From assembly GCA_025667525.1 (NCBI GenBank), contig CM046875.1, positions 292,311,147 to 292,375,146 of the forward strand: a DNA stretch of 64,000 nucleotides, written 5' to 3'. Both the position numbers and the translations under genes were made by a program. The DNA is from Glebionis coronaria (taxonomy: Eukaryota; Streptophyta; Magnoliopsida; Asterales; Asteraceae). Shown here piece by piece: positions 46,791-58,010 of this stretch. The notes under the pieces were generated by a model. The model made no database searches, was not told the origin of the DNA, and worked only from the letters and a program-made list of their open reading frames with translations. Each line of letters opens with the position of its first letter. Position 1 is the stretch's first letter.

Positions 46791-48438
46791 TGATAGGTGT
46801 GTAAACACCCATCCTTTTACCACTTAATTCTGGCTAAAACGAGACCAAAGCGCGTATTTAATATCATTTGTTTCGAATTATACGTGGTTTTTGTGTTTGT
46901 TGTGTTTTCAGAGCCAACCGGATGAATATTAAAGAAAACATGGGATTGCACGGGTTTTACCGAAGAAAAAGACTCAAGTTAAAGTCTATTGTCCAAGATA
47001 TGCAAAAGATTTGAAGTCACTGGGCCTATTCGAAGATTTATCGAAGAAAAGGACCAAAGATGGAAGATTTACATAAGTCGAAGAAACTCAAGTCTATTAA
47101 ACGAAGAAATTAAAAGACGAGTTGAATTTAATCGACGACAAATCCTGAATCAGAATCGAAAACGTCAACTTTTCTGAAAAGACGAGAAGACAAGAAGAAC
47201 GGGAGAAAGCCCACTCACCAACCAAAAGACAAGCCTATATAAAGGATTCCCCTCACACACTTAGTGCCAGTTTTTAGTTTTTGTTTTTCTTTTCCCCACT
47301 TTTTTCTCTCTTCTTCGTAGCATCACCAACACCACTAGGGTGTTTGGTGATCTTGATCTTTGTTATTTTCAATCTTGTAATTTTAGTCCTTGTTTTGTTA
47401 TTGTTAAAACATCAAATCATCAATACAAGTTCTTGATTAATCTTTCCATTTCATCTTGTTCATCATCATCTTTCTCTTTAAGTTCTTAAGTTCTTATTTT
47501 ATTGATTTGATCTTTTAAAGTTGTTGGGTTTTGTGTTTTTGTTGATGGGATTTGTAGTTTATGGTTAGTAGATGCTTAGTGATTAGTCTATTTAAGTTTT
47601 TGGTGAAAAACTTGGTGATTTTGGATTAAAATCGTGTTTCCTTGTTCTTCGGGTAGTTACTGTATCTGAGATTCCCAGGTTCCGAATGAACTGAAAAGTT
47701 CCAGACGAATCAAATCTTCCGAGTGAACCAAAAAGTTCCGGGTGAACTGAAAAGTTCCGGATGAGCATAATCTTCCGGATGAACACTAAGTTCCGGATGA
47801 ACTAGAAAGTTCCGAATGAATGTTATTTAAAAAAGTTCTGAGTGAGTTTTTAAGTTCCGAATAAGTTTCCTTTTAGAAAGTTCCGAACGAACAGAAAGTT
47901 CCGGATGAATCCAATCTTCCGAATGAACTGAAGTTCCGGATGAGTTTTAAGTTCCGAATGAGTTTCTTTTCCAAAAACTTCCGAATGAGTACAAGTTCCG
48001 AATGAACACAACTTCCGAAGAAAGTTCCGGACCAATCTTCCGAGTGAAAGTTCCGGATAAAGTTCCGGGTGAACTTCCGAACGAACTTCCGCACAAAGTT
48101 CCGAATCAAGGGGTTCCGAGTGAAAAGTTCCGGATGAGCAAAGTTCCGAATCAAGGTTAAAACTTCCGAATCAGTCTTCTTTTGAGCATTATTAATTGTT
48201 ACTGTTTCTGTTTCTTCATTTTTATTTCAATTTTAATTTTAATTCAAGTTTTTAGTAATTGTCATTAAATTAATTGTCTTTGATATAAGTTTTCATTTTA
48301 GTACATTTAAACTTTTTAGTAGATTAGATAACTAAACCCCCTTTTTAGCAACCAAGAACAATCATTCCACTTAAGGCCGAGATCAATTCGAGAGGATATC
48401 GAGAAAAATCTGAACCCATAACAAAAATCCTTGTATCA
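46791..48438 (+). mobile_element. E: 5' LTR (1648 bp)
   Basis: TGATAGGTGTG...CCTTGTATCA. TATA box TATATAAA at 47236-47243, TTCCG array 47680-48174. It has 9 bp near 46895 that the 3' LTR lacks. Confidence 0.93.
47680..48174. repeat. TTCCGGATGA motif array, E 5' LTR
   Basis: About 29 units of GTTCCGGATGAAC and variants at about 17 bp mean spacing. The matching array in the 3' LTR is at 57135-57629. Minus-strand frames across it encode IRNF-like repeats that are by-products. Confidence 0.93.
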
Positions 48439-48440
48439 AA

Positions 48441-48455
48441 TGGCGTCGCTGCCGG
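48441..48455 (+). promoter_or_regulatory. E: primer binding site, one base changed
   Basis: TGGCGTCGCTGCCGG; differs from A, B and F by C to T at position 6. Confidence 0.75.
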
Positions 48456-48650
48456 CTCTTCTCGTTAAGATCAAAAGTTTTTTGTGAGAACTTGGATTTT
48501 GGGATCCGTTCCCCGTGAACGTTACTTTTTCATAAAAATTTTCAAAAAATCCTAAAAAAATATAAAATTTTCAAAAATACAAAAAATTTAAAAACATAAA
48601 AACCAAAATTATTTTTGCTTTATTTTCTTTGTTCGTTCTTTTGCAGGTGT

Positions 48651-51600
48651 ATGCGCACTCGATCCACGTCATATCAAGAGCCCGAGCCTCTCGATAACTT
48701 AGACATGGCCGGTGTACAAAACAACAACAACATACCACCTCCGAGCAATAATAATAACAACAACAACCCACCTTTCAACAACATGAACAATAACAACAAC
48801 AATGAGCCCCTTCTGGATAATCGCCCGATGATTGAACTGCTGCAAGCTCATGTCGATGGCAACACTGATCCAATTGTTATACCAGCAATTGCAGCCAACA
48901 ATTTCGAGCTAAAATCACGCTTTATCCAGATGGTCTCCGCTCAACCATTCTTGGGACGTACCATTGATGACCCACACGACCACATCAAGAGATTCTTGCA
49001 ACTCACTAACACGGTCAAGTTCAATGTTGTTCCACAAGAGGTTATCAGGATACAACTTTTTCCCTTTTCTTTAGAGGGACAAGCCCGGCATTGGCTTGCT
49101 AAGGAACCGCCACAGAGTATTCTCTCGTGGACGGATTTGGAAACCAAATTTATCAATTACTTTTTCCCACCCTCTCGTACTACCGCTTTGCGGAATGAAA
49201 TCATAAATTTTGAACAAAAGTACGATGATTCGTTCAGTGAATCTTGGGATCGTTTTAAAGATCTTTTAAGAAAATGCCTACAACATGGTTTTACCAAAGT
49301 ACATCAAATTAATACTTTTTACAATGGTTTAAGCATGAGTGACCAAGATTCACTAAACAGTGCCTCGGGGGGTAATCTTTTGGCTAAGACTTCCAATGCT
49401 GCTTGGGATATCATTGAAAATAAATCTCGTGTGCAAACCAAGAGTGTTAGGACCAATGTCGCTAGTGCTAGCACTAGTGACAGCGACAAGCGGCTGGACA
49501 AAATCACTACGCTTCTTGAATCGCTTGTCACCCACACCGTCAGCAACAACAACAACAACAACGCTAAAAACGCTCAAGTTAACGCTGTCAGCCAACCTTG
49601 TGAGATATGCGGTGGTCCTCACTCTTACACAACTTGTACCGCCACCCACGACTACCCTGCTGAGAATGTGAATGCGGCATATGGCACCTATCCTCAACCT
49701 GCTTATCAAGCTAGACCTCAAGGTGACCGTAATTTGCTTAGCTACCGCTCCAACAACTATCTTTCTCCACCTGGTTTTCCTCCTACCAACCCAAACCACC
49801 AACAAAACCTCAACCGCCCTCCTCAACAACAACAACAACCTCGTACACCATACATCCCTCCTCACAAGCAGCAACAACCACCTCAACGTAACAACCAAGT
49901 TTACTAACAACCTGCTTATCAACCACCCGCATACAATGCTCCTCCAAACCAACCCACTGCATTACACCAAGAGGTTGCAACCTACATGAGGACCAATGAT
50001 GTGATCGTGGAAAATCTCCAACAGGAAGTGCGCAACTTGAAAGCAGACTTGGTCAAGCAAGGAAACGATTTGAGAGCCGACATGAGAAACACGCTGGATA
50101 GTCAAACGAATGACTTGAAGAACATGATGGCTAGTTTCTTCCAAAGTAATCAACCCTCTTCTTCGGGTACTCTTCCGTGTAACACCGTTGCGAATCCAAG
50201 AGGGGAGATGAAAGCAATCACCACTCGAAGTGGCAAAGGTACCAAGGAACCCGAGCTTCCTATACCTCCACCGGTGATTGTGACTAAGGAGAACGAGTCA
50301 CCTGCTACTATTCCTCATCCTTCTACTTCCCCAATTTCTCCGCCTCCTTCACCTTCTACCCCCATTTCCCCACCACCCGTGGTTGTGAGTGATCCTATTC
50401 CCCTAAAGCCTTCTTCTTCATCCAATATACCTTATCCTTCAAGGTTGAGGAAAGAGAAGCTCAAAAGCAAGGACGATATTCAGGTTTCTAACTTTCTTAA
50501 AATGTTTAAACAACTGAATTTCAACATCTCCTTCGCTGAGGCTCTCGCTCACATGCCTAAATACGCAAAAATGTTTAAAGATCTTCTGAGTGACAAGGAA
50601 AAGCTCCTCGATATTGCCAACACCCAACTTAATGAGAACTGTTCTGCAGTGCTCTTAAGGAAATTGCCAACCAAGCTTGGTGATCCGGGTCGTTTCTTAA
50701 TTCCTTGCAATTTCCCGGGAGTAGAGAATTGCATGGCCCTAGCCGATCTAGGTGCCAGTATTAATCTTATGCCTCTAAGCGTTTGGAAGCAATTATCTCT
50801 CCCTGAGCTAGTCCTCACCAAGATGACTTTGGAATTAGCTAACCGTACGGTTGCTTATCCAGTGGGGATAGCCGAAGACGTCATTGTAGGAGTCGACAAA
50901 TTCACCTTTCCTGCTGATTTTGTTGTCGTCGACTACGAGATGGACCCTCGTGTGCCACTAACTGTTGGTCGTCCATTCTTGTGGACCGGTCGCACTCTCA
51001 TTGATGTTGAAGCCGGTGAGCTTATCATGAGAGTGGGTGATGATAAAGTAGTCTTCAACATGGGAAAGTTGTCTAAACAGCCTTATTCATATGAGAGTGT
51101 TAATTGTATTGACGTTCTTGATGAGGCTTGTGAAGAACACTTTAATTGATGCTTGCAAAAGTATTCCTACCTCTCTTCCCAATGTTGAGACCGTGTCCTC
51201 TATTGATTCATCATTTTCTCTATTTGGAGATAGTGATTTGTTTTAGAAAGATCTTGAAGACACCATGGGAGATGTGAACTTAGCTACTGATGATTCTCCC
51301 ATCGATGGAGATGAAGACATGAATTTCTTTAACAACCTCCTCAACGAAGACAATCCTTCTCTTCCATCTCCCACGGTCATTGCTATCGATACTCCGACTT
51401 TGAAAACGCCTCCCGTCGAAAATCCTCCGGATTTAGAGCTTAAGGAGTTGCCGCCCCATCTCGAGTATGTATTTCTTGAAGAAGAGAAGAAGTCGCCAGT
51501 CATCATTGCTAAGGACCTAAAGGAAGAAGAAAAAGCCCGACTTGTCACCGTGTTGAAGAATCATAAGAAGGCTATTGCTTGGAAGATTTCTGATATTCGT

Positions 51601-54342
51601 GGAATTGATCCTCACTTCTGCACCCACAAAATTCTCATGGAGGACGAATTTAATCCCACAATTCAAAGCCAACGAAGGGTGAATCCAAAAATACATGAAG
51701 TCATCAAAACAGAGGTTCTCAAACTTCTTGATGCGGGTATGATTTACCCTATTTCGGATTCACCATGGGTTAGTCCAATCCATTGTGTGCCCAAGAAGGG
51801 CGGAATAACCGTTGTTCCCAATGAACACAACGAGTTGATTTCCACTCGTCTCGTTACTGGGTGGAGAGTTTGTATAGACTACCGCAAACTCAATGATGCC
51901 ACGAGAAAGGATCATTTCCCTCTACCTTTTATGGACCAAATGCTTGAACGCTTAGCGGGTAATGAATATTACTGCTTTCTTGATGGTTTCTCGGGTTATT
52001 TCCAAATACCCATTGATCCCCAAGATCAAGAGAAGACTACATTCACTTGTCCCTATGACACATTTGCTTACAAAAGAATGCCTTTTGGCTTATGTAATGC
52101 GCCCGGGACTTTCCAAAGGTGCATGTTAGCTATCTTCCATGACATGGTTGAACAAACCATGGAAGTCTTCATGGATGAATTCTCGGTCTTCGGGGATTCC
52201 TTCTCTTCTTGCCATGCCAATTTGGAACGTATGCTTAAGCGGTGCGAAGACACTCGCCTTGTTCTAAATTGGGAAAAATGCCATTTTATGGTAAAAGAAG
52301 GCATCGTGCTGGGACACAAGATTTCCAAAGCCGGTCTTGCAGTAGACCGTGCTAAAGTCGATGTTATCGCCAAGTTGCCTCCACCTTCAACCGTGAAGGG
52401 TGTGAGAAGTTTTCTGGGTCATGCGGGCTTCTACCGTCGATTCATCAAAGATTTTTCTCAAATCGCTCGCCCGATGACCCACCTCTTGGAAAAAGATACT
52501 CCTTTTATCTTTTCCAAAGAGTGTCTTGAAGCCTTCAACTCACTGAAGGATAAGCTAACTAAGGCACCCGTCTTGGTTACCCCTAATTGGGAGCTTCCCT
52601 TTGAGTTGATGTGCGATGCTAGTGATTTTGCTATTGGAGCGGTTCTGGGACAAAGAGTGAACAAACACTTCCAACCAATCCATTACGCTAGCAAGACCAT
52701 GACGGGGGCTCAATTGCATTACACGACAACCGAAAAAGAGCTTTTAGCTGTTGTTTATGCCTTTGAAAAATTTCGCCCCTATCTTGTCCTTTCCACAACA
52801 ATTGTGTATACCGATCATTCCGCGCTGAAGTAATTGTTGACAAAGCAAGATTCCAAACCAAGACTTCTTCGCTGGGTTTTGCTACTCCAAGAATTTAAAA
52901 TCGAAATTCGTGATAAAAAAGGAGCTGAAAACCTAGCCGCGGATCATCTCAGCAGACTTGAGGATCCTTACCAAGGGGATCACCCAAACAAAGAAATCAA
53001 TGATTCTTTTCCCTTGGAGACCTTAATGTCTATAAATTCGAATTCTGATGAAACCCCGTGGTTTGCGGACTTTGCAAACTATTTGGCGGGTGGAATTCTC
53101 AAGGAAGGGTTGACGTCTCAACAAAAGAAAAAGTTCTTCACCGACATTAAGACTTACTTTTGGGACGACCCTTACCTATTCAAACAATGTGCCGACTTGA
53201 TTATTCGCTGATGTGTTGATGGACCAGCAGCTTCAGAAATCCTTGATGCTTGCCACAAAGGACCCACCGGTGGTCACTTTGGTCCCAACTACACCGCCAA
53301 AAAAGTGTTTGACTCGGGATTTTATTGGCCCTCCATATATCGTGACGCTCACAATATGGTTAAAAGATGTGATGTTTGCCAAAAACAAGGCACGATCACA
53401 CATAAAGACGAGATGCCTCAGAATTTCATTCAAGAGTGTGAAATATTTGATGTTTGGGGTATCGACTTTATGGGGCCATTCCCTTCTTCTAAAGGAAACA
53501 AATACATCCTTGTAGCCGTTGACTACGTTTCAAAGTGGGTTGAAGCCAAAGCTTTACCCACTAATGACGCAAGGGTGGTTTGTAACTTTTTGAAAGCTCT
53601 TTTCGCTAGATTCGGTGTGCCTCGTGCCATTATTAGTGATCGTGGGACTCATTTCTACAATGACCAATTTGCTAGAGTCATGGCTAAGTACGGTGTAAAT
53701 CATCGTCTTTCCACAGCCTACCACTCACAAACTAATGGCCAAGCTGAAATATCCAACCGAGGACTTAAGCGGATTCTGGAAAGAACCGTGGGAGAGCATC
53801 GTGCCTCATGGGCTGACCAACTTGATGATGCTTTGTGGGCTTTCCGTACTGCTTACAAGACCCCGATCGGCTGTACGCCTTATCGTCTTGTGTACGGGAA
53901 AGCGTGCCACCTCCCCATTGAGTTGGAGCACAAGGCATACTGGGCGTTGAAGTGGGCCAATTTTGATATTAACAAAGCCGGTGACCTACGCAAGATCCAA
54001 CTCAATGAGCTCAATGAACTTCGGAATGAGGCTTATGAAAATTCTTTGATCTATAAGGAAAGAACTAAGCTCATTCACGACTCCAAGATCAAAAACCGAG
54101 AGTTCCATGTTGGAGACAAAGTTTTACTCTTTAACTCTCGATTGAAAATCTTTTCGGGTAAGCTGAAATCTCGTTGGTCCGGCCCATTCACCATTGCCCA
54201 AATTTTTCCATATGGTACTCTCGAGCTCGCTCAACCTAATGGACCGAATTTTAAGGTGAATGGCCAACGAGTGAAGTTGTACTTTGGTGAGGACACCTCT
54301 CAGGAGGTGATTCCATCCCTCACCACGTTCCCCATGAACTGA
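48651..54342 (+). pseudogene. E: Gag-Pol of Athila-like element, broken
   Basis: Homologous along its length to the Gag-Pol of A. Gag starts MRTRSTSY with an Asn-rich stretch; zinc knuckle CEICGGPHSYTTC starts at 49599; protease DLGAS is present. Breaks: TAA at 49905 (CAA expected), one extra base near 51140, TAG at 51244, TAA at 52831 in RNase H (Tyr expected), TGA at 53209 (CGA expected). In the reverse transcriptase the second Asp of FMDD is Glu (52177-52179), so the polymerase would be inactive even without stops. The integrase core ([19 protein letters not shown]) is unbroken from 53305. The end [16 protein letters not shown] matches A. Three of the changes are C-to-T type, as in methylated DNA. 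Confidence 0.95.
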
Positions 54343-56254
54343 ATTTGGTTCGAGTCAGGCTCGTGACTCGGTTATCAAAAACAAGCGCTCCCCGGGAGGC
54401 AGCCCGAGTATCTATCCTTTTATGTTTTAATCCCCTAAGTGTAGGGGGACTTCTATACGCATTTGTCTTTGTGTGGTGATGTGATTACAGGGATAAGTGC
54501 ACTCTTGGAACCTTTGAAGAACCGTGCTCCCGTGTTATCCGAAATCCGGTTCTATCTCTCAACTATCGTGATTCAATTTTCTTCATACTCACATTTGAAA
54601 TTGATCACTTTAGTCGTCTCTTCCTTAACTTGAGTTAACCAACGTGCACAATGTCATAAGTGTAGGGGAGACTTCTCCCACATACTTAAACATTGAGGAC
54701 AATGTTTATCTTAAGTGTAGGGGGGGACTTCTATCGAAGTTTTAAGTGGACTTTTCCATGAAAATGCCTTCGTTTAACCGAAAAATCCTATTTTTCAACA
54801 TTTTTCAAATTTTTTATTAACTTTGGCCATTTAGTTGTAATTTTTAAATTTTTATCGTTGCTTTCATATGTATATATATTCCGTAATAAAGTCAAAAATT
54901 TTAATAAAGTGGTGTAGCTAGTTTAGAAGTCTTTGACATATTAGGCCCGTTGCGTTTATTTTGACTCAACCCGAATAGACTTATCCAAGTTTATTCTAGC
55001 TAGTATCCTTAACCATGTAGACCTTAATTGGTTTATTAGGCTAAGTGTCCACGAGTCTCATTACTTGAGATTTTAAATTGTGGAGGACGAGAAATGATAG
55101 AGTCAATTATAAGTCGGTATTCTTGCACAAGCTCACTTGGTGTAATTATTTGCCTATTCTCCCATCACTTGCTAATAATTTATCTGCAATAAGTAAGGTC
55201 GTACGATTTGAAAAGTTACTTAGCTTCTAGCCCAAGATCGTTTAAAAGTTGCTCGGTAATGATAAGAGTTCATAGCCAAGGCATAACTTATGAAGCGGGG
55301 CGCGAAGATTGGCGAGTCCGAAAAGGCCCTAACAAGGCATGAGGATTCAATTTTATTGCTAAAGATACGAAGTGATGTGAAAAGCATTATTCCCAAAGTC
55401 AATATGAAGGATCAAGACTCACGACGAAAAGCAATCAACTCCCATAAAGATGATGGAGAAGTCTATCCGAAAAGACCCTAACAAGGTATGAGGATAAATA
55501 GATCCAAGTCCGAAAAGGAGGCGGGTCGTTGTATCTCAAAATCCCAAATAGAGATTGAAGAAATAATCATGAAGTCGTGGTCAACAAAGTTGGAGTACCC
55601 CTCAAAAGTCTCCAAGTGAAGAAGTTCTATTACGATGAGAAGACCATTATCTCAAGCACGTCTCTCAAGATATGAAGTATGAAGTACATGCCAAATATCG
55701 GCCCGAGAAAGGTCTCAAATCGTGAACCGAGTTATGCCAAGATATGAACTTGTTGATATCCCGAGAAGCAGTTTTAAGAGATTTTGTCCTTTAGCTAACT
55801 ATTGATCAAATCGTCCTACTTTGCTTTCAGCCTAAATAAACTATCGAAATAAGTCCAAAAATGCATCTTCATGATCATTCTAAGACAAAAATAAAATATA
55901 AGAGATACACCTAGGAATAAGGGAGTTTAAGCATTTAAATAAGCCATGTGTGTAAGTGTTTGATTTACTGACTTATAATAACAATGATCTCGTTTTTAAG
56001 CTTAGTTTGGGGAACGTGAAACTTGAGGGTGATAAATCATCGCAGCACCAAAGCCCTAATGTAAGTCATTGGTTTCTTTGCAAGTTATTTCCATCCTTTT
56101 GTTTACTTTAAAGTTTTAATTTCTATTAGTATTTTAATTTTTGTTTAAGTAATATTTTAATAAGGCCAAGGTTGATTGATTATGAGAAAAGTGTAAATTT
56201 GCTTTATCACTAAGCATTGCATGAGGGCATGGCAATGGTTAAGTGTAGGGGATT
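54343..56254 (+). mobile_element. E: 3' noncoding region
   Basis: No credible ORF. Same order of modules as A and B: hairpin 54351-54370, GCGCTCCCCGGGAGGCAGCCCG, AAACATTGAGGACAATGTTT (54688-54707), GAGAAATGATAGAGTCAATTA near 55090, GATCTCGTTTTTAAGC near 55987, and tract AAGTGTAGGGGATT at 56241. Confidence 0.85.
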
Positions 56255-57890
56255 TGATAGGTGTGTAAACACCCATCCTTTTACCACTTCATTCTGGCTA
56301 AAACGAGACCAAAACGCGTATTTAATATCATTTGTTTGGAATTATGCGTGGTTTTTGTGTTTTCAGAGCCAACTGGATGAATATAAAAGAAAACATGGGA
56401 TTGCACGGGTTTTACCGAAGAAAAAGACTCAAGTTAAAGTCTATTGTCCAAGAGATGCAAAAGATTTGAAGTCACTGGGCCTATTCGAAGATTTATCGAA
56501 GAAAAGGACCAAAGATGGAAGATTTACATAAGTCGAAGAAACTCAAGTCTATTAAACGAAGAAATTAAAAGACGAGTTGAATTTAATCGACGACAAATCC
56601 CGAATCAGAATCGAAAACGTCAACTTTTCTGAAAAGACGAGAAGACAAGAAGAACGGGAGAAAGCCCACTCACCAACCAAAAGACAAGCCTATATAAAGG
56701 ATTCCCCTCACACACTTAGTGCCAGTTTTTAGTTTCTGTTTTTCTTTTCCCCACTTTTTTCTCTCTTCTTCGCAGCATCACCAACACCACTAGGGTGTTT
56801 GGTGATCTTGATCTCTGTTATTTTCAGTCTTGTAATTTTAGTCCTTGTTTTGTTATTGTTAAAACATCAAATCATCAATACAAGTTCTTGATTAATCTTT
56901 CCATTTCATCTTGTTCATCATCATCTTTCTCTTTAAGTTCTTAAGTTCTTATTTTATTGATTTGATCTTTTAAAGTTGTTGGGTTTTGTGTTTTTGTTGA
57001 TGGGATTTGTAGTTTATGGTTAGTAGATGCTTAGTGATTAGTCTATTTAAGTTTTTGGTGAAAAACTTGGTGATTTTGGATTAAAATCGTGTTTCCTTGT
57101 TCTTCGGGTAGTTATTGTATCTGAGATTCCCAGGTTCCGAATGAACTGAAAAGTTCCGGACGAATCAAATCTTCCGAGTGAACCAAAAAGTTCTGGGTGA
57201 ACTGAAAAGTTCCGGATGAGCATAATCTTCCGGATGAACACTATGTTCCGGATGAACTAGAAAGTTCCGAATGAATGTTGTTTAAAAAAGTTCCGAGTGA
57301 GTTTTTAAGTTCCGAATAAGTTTCCTTTTAGAAAGTTCCGAACGAACAGAAAGTTCCGGATGAATCCAATCTTCCGAATGAACTGAAGTTCCGGATGAGT
57401 TTTAAGTTCCGAATGAGTTTCTTTTCCAAAAACTTCCGAATGAGTACAAGTTCGGAATGAACACAACTTCCGAAGAAAGTTCCGGACCAATCTTCCGAGT
57501 GAAAGTTCCGGATAAAGTTCCGGGTGAACTTTCGAACGATCTTCCGCACAAAGTTCCGAATCAAGGGGTTCCGAGTGAAAAGTTCCGGATGAGCAAAGTT
57601 CCGAATCAAGGTTAAAACTTCCGAATCAGTCTTCTTTTGAGCATTATTAATTGTTACTATTTCTGTTTCTTCATTTTTATTTCCATTTTAATTTTAATTC
57701 AAGTTTTTATTAATTGTCATTAAATTAATTGTCTTTGATATAAGTTTTCATTTTAGTACATTTAAACTTTTTAGTAGATTAGATAACTAAACCCCCTTTT
57801 TAGCAACCAAGAACAATCATTCCACTTAAGGCCGAGATCAATTCGAGAGGACTGAGAGACAAATTGAACCCAATGAAAATGCATGTATTA
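56255..57890 (+). mobile_element. E: 3' LTR (1636 bp)
   Basis: TGATAGGTGTG...GCATGTATTA. TATA at 56691. The last 40 bp match the 5' LTR poorly and end TATTA rather than TATCA, so the terminal inverted repeat is imperfect here. Confidence 0.93.
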
Positions 57891-57895
57891 ACTAT

Positions 57896-58010
57896 ACTAT
57901 GTTTGTGTGTGATGAGCTTTAATTTTGGACTACCGATGTTTGATTCCGGTATTTTCCTTTTATTGTCAAGTAATGTTTAGACAATTTTCCTTGTATGCTT
58001 TGATGACACG
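57896..58010 (+). mobile_element. J: continuation between E and F
   Basis: Matches in reverse complement the first part of LTR I (about 11190-11300; CGTGTCATC.., ATCAAACATCGGTA). Cut at 58010 by F, whose left flank is ACACG. Confidence 0.75.

Larger units (their letters stand above)
46791..57890 (+). mobile_element. E: complete but dead Athila-like element
   Basis: 11,100 bp with exact 5-bp duplication ACTAT (46786-46790 and 57891-57895), two LTRs, a primer site, a broken Gag-Pol and a 3' noncoding region. Inserted in LTR J. LTRs are about 98% alike except at the last 45 bp. Confidence 0.95.

Noticed and set aside
47592..48154. Minus-strand frames with repeated IRNF-like peptides over the E LTR array (also 57047-57609)
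   Set aside because: They are translations of the TTCCG array; the repeat pattern is at DNA level and frames differ between units.
47680..48174. CRISPR-like look of regularly spaced short repeats
   Set aside because: Repeat unit about 10 bp and degenerate, irregular spacing, plant LTR context, no cas genes.
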